Below are positions 17,912-26,422 of a DNA stretch of 64,000 nt, one piece after another. Both the position numbers and the translations under genes were made by a program. Within the stretch, counting starts at the first letter, position 1; each line of letters starts with the position of its first letter. Location of the stretch: positions 330,001 through 394,000 of the forward strand of contig JADKDZ010000003.1 in assembly GCA_016718265.1 (NCBI GenBank), given 5' to 3'. The notes under the pieces are model-generated. The model ran no database searches. It saw only the letters and a program-made list of their open reading frames with translations, and had not been told where the DNA came from. The DNA comes from Uliginosibacterium sp. (GTDB lineage Bacteria; Pseudomonadota; Gammaproteobacteria; Burkholderiales; Rhodocyclaceae).

Positions 17912-18151
17912 ATGGCACGTGAAGATCTCTGCAAATTGGCGGGTGGCATGCTTCGCTATCGTTATGTGCTGGATGAGGACGAGGCGACTGCGGTTGAAGT
18001 CTTTACGCTCGCGGAGATTGCGCTGCCCTATAAGCAGCGCTTCAAGGACGAGATCGCGGACCAGAACTGGATCGTTGAATTCGGGCGCAAGCTGGAAGAG
18101 AGCCCGCATAAAGCGGATTTTGTGATCTGTACGGCTGACGCGGCGATTTGA
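17912..18151 (+). CDS. Small conserved-looking protein of unknown function
   Basis: The 79-residue product MAREDLCKLAGGMLRYRYVLDEDEATAVEVFTL... has a clear ribosome-binding site (GGGAGGAAG) before the ATG at 17912. It is acidic, soluble and probably alpha/beta, with no signal peptide or membrane helix. Codon use fits the neighbours. I do not recognise the family. It is not clearly linked to neighbouring genes: ABC-F ends 230 bases upstream and the HU-like gene points toward it. Confidence 0.65.
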   Translation: MAREDLCKLAGGMLRYRYVLDEDEATAVEVFTLAEIALPYKQRFKDEIADQNWIVEFGRKLEESPHKADFVICTADAAI

Positions 18152-18220
18152 CCGGTTGGTGGCCGTACTGGGCCGATGTGTCTTGGCTCAGCGAGCGTAG
18201 CAGGCAGCGGATAGCGACGT

Positions 18221-18251
18221 AAAAAAGCCACCGTCCATGACAGACGGTGGC
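18221..18251 (-). terminator. Terminator of the HU-like gene
   Basis: A nine-pair stem GCCACCGTC/GACGGTGGC (18227-18235 with 18243-18251) with a seven-base loop is followed, on the minus strand, by six T residues. It lies 36 bases after the HU-like stop codon. Confidence 0.85.
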
Positions 18252-18286
18252 GGACTTCCCGCGCTATGTGGGAGCTGAGTTGATCG

Positions 18287-18763
18287 TTATGCGGCGCTGT
18301 CTTTGAGTTTCTTCAGCGCGCGAATCTTGACGCGACGCGAGGCGGGCTTGGCGGCGAACATGCGTTCTTCCTTGGTGAAGGGGTCGATGCCCTTGCGCGC
18401 CTTGCGTGCCGGGATGTCTTGCACGGTGACCTTGAACATGCCGGAGAGCATGAACTCGCCCGCGCCCTTCTTCATGATCGAGCCTTGAATCGCGCCTTCC
18501 AGGGCGGCCAGCACGGCTTTCACGGATTTGCTTTCAACGCCGGTGGTTTGTGCAATGTGCGCTACCAGAGCGGTTTTGGTGAATGTGTCCTTGATCGGCT
18601 TCACAGTGTCGACAGCGGGCTTTGCAACAGCCTTGGGCGCAGGAGCGGCTTTCTTGACGGGTTTCGCCGGGGCCTTCTTGGCCGGTGCTGCAGGTTTTGC
18701 TACGGCTTTTTTCGCGCTGCCTGCCTTGCTTGCTACCGCTTTTGCTTTTGTCGCTGTTGCCAT
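18287..18763 (-). CDS. HU/IHF-family DNA-binding protein with histone H1-like Lys/Ala tail
   Basis: The 158-residue protein has two parts. Residues 1-55 are a tail of Ala, Lys and Pro repeats (KKAVAKPAAPAKKAPAKPVK) like eukaryotic histone H1 tails. Residues 60-158 form an HU-type domain (TKTALVAHIAQTTGV; KSVKAVLAALEGAI; GEFMLSGMFKVTVQDIPARKARKGIDPFTKEE). It should bind and compact DNA, the tail adding non-specific contacts. Such tailed HU proteins are known in betaproteobacteria. The start at 18763 follows AAGGAGACACATAC. It is transcribed alone and ends at a strong terminator. Confidence 0.9.
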   Translation of the reverse strand: MATATKAKAVASKAGSAKKAVAKPAAPAKKAPAKPVKKAAPAPKAVAKPAVDTVKPIKDTFTKTALVAHIAQTTGVESKSVKAVLAALEGAIQGSIMKKGAGEFMLSGMFKVTVQDIPARKARKGIDPFTKEERMFAAKPASRRVKIRALKKLKDSAA

Positions 18764-18893
18764 GTATGTGTCTCCTTGAAGGTGCGCCTCGCGCGCGCGT
18801 ACGCAGTCTATGCACTGCACTGCCGGATTCTGACCCGACATCGACGCTATTGGCAACCCATTCGCGGCTGCGCAACTTACTTTCACAACAATT

Positions 18894-19928
18894 TCAGGTT
18901 TTTTCGGCGCTGACGCGTCGCATTGGCTTGCCCAGCGCCTCGCGGGCGCGCAGCTGGCCGCAGCCGCCTTCGACATCCTGACCGGCGGAATTGCGCAGTT
19001 TGGTGAGAATGCCGCGGCGGTGCAGGCGGCGTGCGATCTCGGCCGCCTTGTCCCAGCTCGGGCGTTTGAACGCCATGCCTTCATTGGTGTTGTAGGGGAT
19101 CATGTTCATGATGGCGTACTTGCCGCTGAGCAGGCGCACGATGCCGTCGATTTCGGCCTCGCTGTCGTTCACGCCCTCGATCAGTGTCCACTGATACTGG
19201 ATCGGGTAGCCCGTGGTGCGGGCGTAATGCTCGCCGCATTCAACCAGCTCGGCGGGGTCGAACCGCGGCGCGCGGGGCAACAGCTCTGCACGCAGCCCGG
19301 CATCGGTGGTGTGCAGCGAGAGGGCGAGCGCCGGCTTGACGCGGCATAGCGGCAGGCGCTCGAAGACACGCGGATCGCCGACCGTGGAGAACACCAGATT
19401 CTTGTGGCCGATGTTGCCGTACATGCCAAGCAGATCAATCGCTTCGAGCACATTGTCGAGGTTGTGCGCGGGCTCGCCCATGCCCATGAAAACCACTTTC
19501 TTCACGGCTCGCTGCTGGCGCGCCAGCACGATCTGGGCAACGATCTCGGCGCTGCCGATCTGGCGGATGAGGCCATCGCGCCCGGTCATGCAGAATACGC
19601 AGCCGACCGCGCAGCCGACCTGGCTGGAGACGCAGAGGCCGTCGCGCGGCAGCAGCACGCTTTCCACCGTCTGCCCATCGCCGAGGCCGACCAGCAACCG
19701 CGCCGAGCCATCTTCGCCGGGGTGCTGCGAGCGTAGCTGGACCAGCCCGTGGAGCTGCGCTTCCAGCGCGGGCAGTGCCTCGCGCACGGCACGGGGCAGG
19801 GCGTGCTCGGCCAGGCGGGGGCCGGCGTCAAGCGGCTTGGCCGCCAGCCAGGCGCGCAGGATGCGGTGGAGGTGGCAATCCTTGGCGCCAAGGGTCTGCA
19901 GGGTGTGGGTCAGGTCGGCTATACGCAT
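18894..19928 (-). CDS. rlmN: RlmN-family radical SAM rRNA methyltransferase
   Basis: The product (344 residues from 19928, or 354 from 19958) is of the RlmN/Cfr family, which methylates A2503 of 23S rRNA using a 4Fe-4S cluster. The cluster motif is GCAVGCVFCMTG. The two catalytic cysteines of RlmN are conserved: one in GLCVSSQVGC before the cluster and one in GGCGQL near the C-terminus. VVFMGMGEPAHNLDNV and LSLHTTDAGLR are also typical. The gene is not in the usual ndk-rlmN-pilF-ispG setting, so a second copy may exist elsewhere. No good ribosome-binding site marks either start; the inner ATG begins the conserved region. Confidence 0.85.
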   Translation of the reverse strand: MRIADLTHTLQTLGAKDCHLHRILRAWLAAKPLDAGPRLAEHALPRAVREALPALEAQLHGLVQLRSQHPGEDGSARLLVGLGDGQTVESVLLPRDGLCVSSQVGCAVGCVFCMTGRDGLIRQIGSAEIVAQIVLARQQRAVKKVVFMGMGEPAHNLDNVLEAIDLLGMYGNIGHKNLVFSTVGDPRVFERLPLCRVKPALALSLHTTDAGLRAELLPRAPRFDPAELVECGEHYARTTGYPIQYQWTLIEGVNDSEAEIDGIVRLLSGKYAIMNMIPYNTNEGMAFKRPSWDKAAEIARRLHRRGILTKLRNSAGQDVEGGCGQLRAREALGKPMRRVSAEKT

Positions 19929-19988
19929 GGCTTCGTCGCAAGCGGGGCGGCGACGCATGGTATCAAAATCGTGCGGCGTACCCGGTCT

Positions 19989-20387
19989 TTAACGCTGGCC
20001 GGGCTGGCACACGCTGGCCCAGCCCACGCTGCCCTGATTCCGGCAGGCATACCAGCGCACCCGTGTGGCAGAACAGGGCGTGTCCAGGTTGTCGGGCAGA
20101 AACTGGCAGTCCGCAAACAGACATTCCACAAAGCGGCAGCTCTGAAAACTCGTGCCGCGGAAGACGCAGCGTTCAAACACGCAGCCCGCGAAGAGTGCGC
20201 CGTTGAACAGCCCCCAATACCACTCGATATCGCGGAAATGACAATCCACGAAAACGCCATCGAGCGTGCCGCACTCTAGCGACGCCGAGTTGAACACGCA
20301 TTCACGGAAGGTCGCTCCGTTCTTGGCAAAGCAGGCGCCCAGGGCGTCGGTACCGGCGAACTCAAGGCGATGGTGGGCGTGTGTCAT
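19989..20387 (-). CDS. Pentapeptide-repeat protein
   Basis: The 132-residue protein contains successive A(D/N)LxX-type pentapeptides, visible as FRECVFNSASLECGTLDGVFVDCHF and later FAGCVFERCVFRGTSFQSCRF, with a C or F at every fifth position. This predicts a right-handed quadrilateral beta helix. Some members of the fold mimic DNA and protect gyrase (Qnr, MfpA), but most have no known role, and this one is shorter than Qnr. It lies 61 bases upstream of the rlmN-like gene on the same strand and may be cotranscribed. Cysteine is unusually frequent. Confidence 0.75.
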   Translation of the reverse strand: MTHAHHRLEFAGTDALGACFAKNGATFRECVFNSASLECGTLDGVFVDCHFRDIEWYWGLFNGALFAGCVFERCVFRGTSFQSCRFVECLFADCQFLPDNLDTPCSATRVRWYACRNQGSVGWASVCQPGQR

Positions 20388-20675
20388 GGGCGGGCGTCAA
20401 GGCCCAGGCGGTCGGAGAGTCGCCTGAAGGCGCTGCATTCTGGGGCAGGACGGCGCAGAGCGCAAAACCGCCTGGCGCTTCGCCCGGCGCCGGTTGCAGC
20501 CAAGCAAGCCCGCAAGCGAGCATGCTGGAGAAGCGCAACTGGCAAGCCTCTTGCGGCAGGACTGGGGGAGAGCCAATCGGGGAGCGGATGCGGGGGTATG
20601 CGTGCTGCAGAGTGCCGTGGGGCGCGGCGTTTCGCGCATAGGTGTGCCGGCAGGTTCTGGCTTGCTATGCGACCC

Positions 20676-22100
20676 TCATGCCGTGTTCGTTGCAGCTTGA
20701 GGCAGTGCCAGTTCTACGCGCAAACCGCCACCCGCGGCGGTACCGAGCGTGATCGTGCCGTGATGGGCTTCAACAATGGCCTTGGCGATGGTCAGGCCGA
20801 GGCCGGTGCCGCCGGTGTGGCGGGCGCGGGAGGACTCGAGGCGGTAGTACGGTTCGAAGACCTTCTCCCGCTCTGCGGCGGGAATACCCGGTCCCTGGTC
20901 TTCGATGATGATCCGCACTGCGCTGCCAGAGTCTTCCACGGCCAGACTGACCGCGTCGCCGCCATAGCAGCGCGCGTTCTCCAGCAGGTTGGCGATGCAG
21001 CGGCGCAAGGCGTGGGGTCGCGCGGCAATCGCCCGGCGGGTCTGGCCGCTGCGGTGGATGCGGGCGCCAAGCGCTTCCATGTCTTCGCAGACGCTGTCGA
21101 GCAGGGCGTCGAGGTTGAGAAGCGCCGAGGCTTCAACATTGGTGCTGGCACGCAGGAAGTCGAGGGTATCGCCGATCATCGTGTCCATCTCGCCGAGATC
21201 CTGCGCCATCTTGTCGCGCAGTGCGCTGTCACCGAGCGCTTCGAGGCGCAGGCGCATCCGGGTGATCGGCAGGCGCAGATCGTGCGATACAGCGGAGAGC
21301 GCCTGTGCCCGCGTATCGATGAGGCGCTTGAGGTCGCGCTGCATGGCGTTGAACGCCTCGGCTGCACGCCGTACCTCCTGCGGCCCGCTTTCTGGCAGGG
21401 GCGGCTGATTGAGGTTGCGCGCCAGCCCGGCTGCAGCATCGGCAAGACCGGCAAGCGGACGGGTCAGGCGCCGTACGGCCCAGGCCGACAGTGCCAACAC
21501 CGAGAGACCGAGCAAGACCAGCAAGGCCAGGATGCGATGCGGCAGATCGGTGGCCAGTGCCGGCAATGCGTGATGAAAGGTGACCACGCTGCCATCGCCA
21601 AGCTTTGCCTGGGCGATCACTACGCGCGAGAAGATCGGTCGCCGCGACGCGTTCTCGCCGCCGTGTTCCGCCTGTTCATGCCGGTCATGCGGGGAAGCGC
21701 GTTGGAAATGCGCTTCGAATACATCGCGATCGATCTGCTCCAGCGACAGCACCTGGATCTCGCGCGCGGCACCCAGCTCGCGCCGTACCTGGCGCATGAA
21801 CGTCTTGGCTGCTGCCGATGTTTCGGCATTCCCGGCCTGCCACGGCAGATCCAGCGACAGGGTCGTCGGCAGCACACTGAGCGCGCGTGCCAGTGCGGGC
21901 CGCTCGGCCGGCTCGGCCTGATCGAGCACAACGACGATCCCGCCCATGCGCTGTGCGGAATATTCTGCCAGCAGCTTGTAGTTGAGCTTGCTGCGGTCAT
22001 CAAGCATCAGCCACAGGCCGAGAATCTGCATCACCAGCAAACCGGCAAACAAGGCCAGCACGATCTGGCCAAACAGCGTCCTGGGCAGCAGGCGCTTCAT
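20676..22100 (-). CDS. Two-component sensor histidine kinase, EnvZ type
   Basis: The 474-residue inner-membrane kinase has an N-terminal helix (FGQIVLALFAGLLVMQILGLWLML), a periplasmic region of about 130 residues and a second helix (ILALLVLLGLSVLALSAWAV). A HAMP linker follows, then HisKA with the phosphorylated histidine in AVSHDLRLPITRMRLRLEAL, and HATPase_c (NLLENARCYGGD; DQGPGIP; GGTGLGLTIAKAIVEAHHG). It overlaps the response-regulator gene by four bases (ATGA), so they form a pair. The divergent PepSY reductase suggests an iron or redox signal; the periplasmic sensor part has no recognised ligand motif. Confidence 0.95.
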   Translation of the reverse strand: MKRLLPRTLFGQIVLALFAGLLVMQILGLWLMLDDRSKLNYKLLAEYSAQRMGGIVVVLDQAEPAERPALARALSVLPTTLSLDLPWQAGNAETSAAAKTFMRQVRRELGAAREIQVLSLEQIDRDVFEAHFQRASPHDRHEQAEHGGENASRRPIFSRVVIAQAKLGDGSVVTFHHALPALATDLPHRILALLVLLGLSVLALSAWAVRRLTRPLAGLADAAAGLARNLNQPPLPESGPQEVRRAAEAFNAMQRDLKRLIDTRAQALSAVSHDLRLPITRMRLRLEALGDSALRDKMAQDLGEMDTMIGDTLDFLRASTNVEASALLNLDALLDSVCEDMEALGARIHRSGQTRRAIAARPHALRRCIANLLENARCYGGDAVSLAVEDSGSAVRIIIEDQGPGIPAAEREKVFEPYYRLESSRARHTGGTGLGLTIAKAIVEAHHGTITLGTAAGGGLRVELALPQAATNTA

Positions 22101-22807
22101 TTGAGCCGCTCCACCCTTGCCGCGAGCATATAGCCCTCGCTGCGCACGGTTTTGATGAGGGATGGGTCGCGCGCATCGTCATTGAGGCGGCGGCGCAGGC
22201 GCGAAATCATCACGTCGATGGTGCGATCGAATGGCCCGGCCTCGCGCCCAGCCAGGGCATCCATGAGCTGATCGCGTGAAAACACGCTGTTGGGTGTCTC
22301 GGCCAGCAGGTGCAGGAGGCGGAACTCGCCCGATGACAGGGCAATCACCACACCATCGGCCCCGACCAGGTTGCGCGCCGCGAGGTCCAGGGTCCAGCCG
22401 GCAAAACGCAGGGCGCGAGGCGGCGCATCCTGGCTGCCGTGGTCCTGGCTGCGGCGCAGGATGCTCTTGATGCGCGCCAGCAGCTCACGGGGATGAAAGG
22501 GCTTGGCGAGATAGTCGTCAGCGCCCATTTCGAGGCCGATGATGCGATCCATATCGTCGCCACGCGCGGTGAGCATCAGGATCGGCAGGCGCGAGCGCGC
22601 ACGCAGGTTACGGCACAGCGTCAAACCGTCCTCGCCCGGCAGCATCACGTCGAGGATCAGCAGATCCGGCTGGCATTCCGGCAGTTTGCGCAGCATCTCG
22701 GCGCCATCACAAGCGGTCTCGACCTGATAGCCGTTGTTGCCGAGGTAGTCGCATAACAGCTCGGTCAGCTCGGGGTCGTCGTCCACCACCAGGAGTCTCT
22801 CGTTCAT
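22097..22807 (-). CDS. Two-component response regulator, OmpR/PhoB family
   Basis: The 236-residue regulator has a receiver domain with the phospho-acceptor aspartate in DLLILDVMLPGEDG near residue 53, the acidic pair VVDDDPELTE, and the conserved threonine (LMLTARGDD) and lysine (DYLAKPFHPREL). A winged-helix DNA-binding domain follows (SSGEFRLLHLLAE; RTIDVMISRLRRRL; IKTVRSEGYML). It is the first gene of the pair with the kinase. Its target is probably the divergent reductase promoter, where CATTTAC direct repeats are found. Confidence 0.95.
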   Translation of the reverse strand: MNERLLVVDDDPELTELLCDYLGNNGYQVETACDGAEMLRKLPECQPDLLILDVMLPGEDGLTLCRNLRARSRLPILMLTARGDDMDRIIGLEMGADDYLAKPFHPRELLARIKSILRRSQDHGSQDAPPRALRFAGWTLDLAARNLVGADGVVIALSSGEFRLLHLLAETPNSVFSRDQLMDALAGREAGPFDRTIDVMISRLRRRLNDDARDPSLIKTVRSEGYMLAARVERLK

Positions 22808-22889
22808 GCGTGCTCATTCCTTATCCATTTCCGCTCAAGCATAGCGCGGCGCACGGCGAAAACCGGCTTTGTAAGCGATGCGGAACAAT

Positions 22890-22939
22890 CATTTACCGGC
22901 CATTTACAAAAGCCTGCCATCCGGCCACACCCCGTTTAC
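22890..22939 (+). promoter_or_regulatory. Direct repeats, candidate binding site of the response regulator
   Basis: CATTTAC at 22890-22896 and 22901-22907 are identical and 11 bases apart, one DNA turn, as expected for tandem binding by an OmpR-family dimer. A third related copy, CGTTTAC, is at 22933-22939, about three turns further. An inverted relative (CTTACAAA on the minus strand) is at 22868-22875. They lie in the divergent region between the two-component operon and the reductase. Confidence 0.5.
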
Positions 22940-22997
22940 AGAGCAGGCGTTCAATAGCAGTCATCCCAGTCCAGCCGCTTGCAGAGCGCTCGTCATC

Positions 22998-25199
22998 ATG
23001 TCTTCTTCATACCTGAACTTCCTGCGCAAGGCACATCGCTGGCTCGCCCTGCTGCTCGCCCCGGTATTCCTGCTGGTCCTGGTCTCCGGCGCGATGCTTG
23101 CCTTCAAGCCCATGCTTGCCGAGACCCGCACCAGCACGCTGGATGTTCCCGCCCTGATTGCGGCGCTCGACAAGGTCGATCCGCAAGGCCAGGCCAGCGG
23201 CCTTGCCATCAGCGGCGACGGGCGCCATTTCGAACTGCGCTCACGGGGTGCCGGCCCCGCGGGTACTTTCGAGATCGCCTCGGCCAGTCAGTCCGCCGCC
23301 AGCGGCTTCGACTTCTTCGGCTTCGCCCTGAACCTGCACAAGAACCTCGCCATTGGTGCTGGCGCGCTCGTCGAGATCTCCGCGTTCGCGATGGTCTTCA
23401 TCATCCTCAGCGGCCTCTTCTTTGGCTTGCCGCGCCTGCGCAACACCCTTGCCGGCTGGCATCTCGGGCTGGGCTGGCTTGGCTTGCCGCTGATGCTGGT
23501 AACGCCGCTCACCGGCGTGCTGATGGCACTCCACCTCGGCATGCCCAGCCTGCCCCGCTTTGAAGCCGCCGATCACGCCTTGCCCTTGGCGCGCAGCATC
23601 GAGATCGCGGCGCAACAGGCCGACCTGAGCAAGCTGACAATGGCGCGCGGCTTCCGCCGCGGTGCAACCCTGCTGAACGTACAGACCAGTGCTGGCTCTG
23701 CGCTCCACCTCGTTTCCGGCACCGGCAAGCTGAGCACCAGCACCGAAGGCCCGGGTTGGGTGCGGATGCTCCACGAGGGCAGCTGGGCGGGCGCCTGGTC
23801 GGGCCTTGTGAACCTGCTCTCGGCACTCGGCCTGATCGGTCTGCTCGGCACCGGCGTCTGGGCCTGGTGGCAGCGGCGCCGTCAGGCAAGCTTACGAAGC
23901 CATGCCAGCGGCAAACCCGCCGAGACCACCCTGGTGGCCTTCGCCAGCCAGACCGGCACCGCCGCCAGGCTCGCCGAGGCCACAGCGAATGCGCTGCGCC
24001 AGGCGGGTGAATCGGTGATGCTGGCCTCACTCGCGGCCCTGCAGCCTGTCGAGATGGCCGGTTTTCGCCGCACCCTGCTGATTGCCTCGACGACTGGCGA
24101 CGGAGAGCTGCCGGACCACGCCCAGGGTTTCGTGCAAGGTCTGCAGAACACGCCGATGCAGGGCAGCCGCTTCAGCCTGTTCGCGCTGGGCGACACGCGT
24201 TATGCCCGATTCTGTGCGGGCGGGCTGAAACTGCGCACGGCCTTGCTGGCCCAAGGGGCGCAGGAATTCCTGCCTGCCGAAACGGCCGACGGCGAAGCCA
24301 CCAGCCGCAGCTGGCAAGCCTGGCTGCAGCGCGTCGCCAAAACTTTTGCGCTGCCCGAGATCACCGCGGGCAAGGTGGCCCTTGACCAAGACCTCAGTCT
24401 GCAGCTCGTCGCCCGCACCCGCCTCGACAACCCGCTGGACGCTGATCTGAAGCCCGCCTGGCAATTGCGCTTCCGCGCCCAGAACGCTGCCGAGCAATTC
24501 CGTCCCGGCGACCTGCTGCTGATCCGCCCGACGCCGGAAGCCGCGCCGCGTTGCTACTCAATTGGTTCTTCGTCGCAGGCCGGCAATGCGCTCATCGATC
24601 TGACCGTGGTCTTGCACGGCCATACCGCGCCAGACGGCCAGCACGTCACCGGTCTGGCCTCCAGCTACCTCGGCCGGCAACTGGAGATCGGCACCCAGAT
24701 CGAGGCGCAACTGCGCCGCCATCCAGGGTTCAACCCGCCAGCCGATGCCAGCCAGCCGCTGATTCTGATCGCCGCCGGCGCAGGCGTGGCGCCCTTCCCC
24801 GGCTTCCTCGCCGAGCGCCGCAAGCAGCCTGGGGCAGCGCCGGTGTGGTTGCTGTTCGGCAACCGCAAGCGCGCCGGCGATTTCTACTACCGCAGCTATT
24901 TCGAAGAATGCCTCGCCCAGGGCGTGCTTAGCCGCCTCGATACCGCCTTCTCACGCGACGCCGGCAACAGCAGCCGCCTCCCGCAGCGCATCGTCGAGCA
25001 AGGCGTCGAGCTGCTGCGCTGGATGAATGAGCGCAATGCCGCGGTGTATCTCTGCGGCGGCGCCACGACGCTGGGGCAAACCGTGCGCACGAGTTTCCTC
25101 GAACTCCTCGCCCAGCACCCGGTTGCGGGCGAGACGCCAGAAGCCACGCTGGCGCGCTGGCAGGCGGAAGGCCGCTGGCGTCAGGATCTGTTCACCTGA
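22998..25199 (+). CDS. PepSY-domain membrane flavoreductase (flavodoxin and FNR domains)
   Basis: The 733-residue fusion has a PepSY-type membrane part: RKAHRWLALLLAPVFLLVLVSGAML (TM1), two further helices near residues 125-190 and one near 280. It ends in two cytoplasmic domains: a flavodoxin (TTLVAFASQTGTAARLAEAT) and a ferredoxin reductase-like FAD/NADPH module (RCYSIGSSS; LILIAAGAGVAPFPGFLAERR; AAVYLCGGATTLGQTV). This layout moves electrons from NADPH across the membrane, and relatives reduce ferric siderophores or other periplasmic metals. The start MSSSYLNFL at 22998 matches the family. It is divergent from a two-component system, the likely regulator. The substrate is unproven. Confidence 0.9.
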   Translation: MSSSYLNFLRKAHRWLALLLAPVFLLVLVSGAMLAFKPMLAETRTSTLDVPALIAALDKVDPQGQASGLAISGDGRHFELRSRGAGPAGTFEIASASQSAASGFDFFGFALNLHKNLAIGAGALVEISAFAMVFIILSGLFFGLPRLRNTLAGWHLGLGWLGLPLMLVTPLTGVLMALHLGMPSLPRFEAADHALPLARSIEIAAQQADLSKLTMARGFRRGATLLNVQTSAGSALHLVSGTGKLSTSTEGPGWVRMLHEGSWAGAWSGLVNLLSALGLIGLLGTGVWAWWQRRRQASLRSHASGKPAETTLVAFASQTGTAARLAEATANALRQAGESVMLASLAALQPVEMAGFRRTLLIASTTGDGELPDHAQGFVQGLQNTPMQGSRFSLFALGDTRYARFCAGGLKLRTALLAQGAQEFLPAETADGEATSRSWQAWLQRVAKTFALPEITAGKVALDQDLSLQLVARTRLDNPLDADLKPAWQLRFRAQNAAEQFRPGDLLLIRPTPEAAPRCYSIGSSSQAGNALIDLTVVLHGHTAPDGQHVTGLASSYLGRQLEIGTQIEAQLRRHPGFNPPADASQPLILIAAGAGVAPFPGFLAERRKQPGAAPVWLLFGNRKRAGDFYYRSYFEECLAQGVLSRLDTAFSRDAGNSSRLPQRIVEQGVELLRWMNERNAAVYLCGGATTLGQTVRTSFLELLAQHPVAGETPEATLARWQAEGRWRQDLFT

Positions 25200-26208
25200 G
25201 TTCCAGCTGCAGTGCGCGGCGGAGATCTTCCGGCAGGTTGCTCAAGACGATGCGGTCTTGCCCGCGGTCGTACAGTACGTCGCCCGAACGCAGGCCGCTG
25301 CGGTTGAATTCCAGCTTCCAGTGCGGGGCAGCGGCCTTGAGGCGGAGCAGCGGGCGGAGGGCGCGGCGGTCGGGGATGCAGCCGTCCTGCAAATCGAGGT
25401 CTTCGTGGCGCAGGGCCTGGCTGAGGCCTTGGGGGGCGTCAGGGCTGAGCGCCTGTGCCACTTGTTCCACATGCCAGGGCGTATCGGTCTCGCTGAGTGT
25501 TTCGAGGTAGCGGTGGGCGTCTTCAAACAGCTGGCTGCGCGCCTCGGGGGCGAGTTGTTCGGTGTCGGCATATTGGGCGATACCGTCGATGAGTTTCTGC
25601 GTTTCCTTGCGCGGAGCGGCGGCATCCTGGCAAGCGATCAGGCGTTTGAAGAACTCGGCATCGCCTCCCCGCCCCTTCAGGAAACTCACATAACGGCTAT
25701 CGGCATCCTGCTGCCAGGCACGCAGATCGATGCGGGCGGCCAGGCGTATGCCGTCCAGATCCAGATACGGGCTGGTGCAGAGTCCTTGCTCTGTGGAAAG
25801 GCTGATGCCATGTGCTTCCGGGATCAGCGCCAGGAAGAGGAAATCAACCGTTTCGCCATGGCGCACGCGTGCCACAAGGAGATGCTGGTCTTCCGCCAGG
25901 GCTTCGTCGCCGAGGAGGCTGATGAGCAGTGTCGCGAGTTCTTTGCTCAGGCTGAAGAAGTCCAGACGCTGTTCAAGGACGTGGCGGCGCAGCAGCGCCG
26001 GCAGCGGAAAGCTCGCGTCGTCAGCGTCAAAGCGGCCAAATCCCTTGCTCTGCTTCGCTGCATAGAATGCCGAGAAGCGCTCGATCAGCGGGTTGGCCAT
26101 GGCGACGCCGGAGAGTTCCTGCTGTGCGAATTCAACCTGAGTGGGGCCGTGCGGGTGTGCACGCAGGCGGTGGAGGGCGAGCTGGAGCGTGGAGGTGCTG
26201 GTTTCCAT
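25192..26208 (-). CDS. ndpA: 37-kDa nucleoid-associated protein (NdpA/YejK family)
   Basis: The 338-residue protein matches the nucleoid-associated NA37 family in length and content: KGFGRFDADD, ELATLLISLLGDEAL, LLVARVRHGETVDFLFLALI, FLKGRGGDAEFFKRLIACQDA and a C-terminal DNA-binding-like region. It overlaps the end of the PepSY reductase by eight bases tail to tail. YejK binds DNA and associates with the nucleoid in E. coli, with unclear purpose. The ATG at 26208 begins the conserved N-terminus. No abnormality was seen. Confidence 0.9.
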   Translation of the reverse strand: METSTSTLQLALHRLRAHPHGPTQVEFAQQELSGVAMANPLIERFSAFYAAKQSKGFGRFDADDASFPLPALLRRHVLEQRLDFFSLSKELATLLISLLGDEALAEDQHLLVARVRHGETVDFLFLALIPEAHGISLSTEQGLCTSPYLDLDGIRLAARIDLRAWQQDADSRYVSFLKGRGGDAEFFKRLIACQDAAAPRKETQKLIDGIAQYADTEQLAPEARSQLFEDAHRYLETLSETDTPWHVEQVAQALSPDAPQGLSQALRHEDLDLQDGCIPDRRALRPLLRLKAAAPHWKLEFNRSGLRSGDVLYDRGQDRIVLSNLPEDLRRALQLELR

Positions 26209-26422
26209 GGCGGATCGGAACGTGGGTTGAAGACGCGGGGCGCGATTGTCGGGTCTGGCGCGGCTTCGCGCAATCGCGGTGCGCGTGTGGCGCCCGCTGC
26301 CGCGATAGGCGGCCCGCTACGAAGCCGGTAATATGCTGCTTTTGAACACGTGTGCGTTTTCGCGCGGGCGCTCCGGCAATGGCTTGGGCCGCGTGTCCGA
26401 CTGACGAATCGATCTGCCGCCG

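Noticed and set aside
20388..20675. 80-residue minus-strand frame between the pentapeptide gene and the kinase
   Set aside because: No ribosome-binding site, Arg/Pro/Ser-rich low-complexity product and no recognisable motif.
20370..22133. 587-residue open frame on the plus strand
   Set aside because: It is antisense to the sensor kinase and follows the codon phase of that gene; the kinase has full family motifs and this frame has none.
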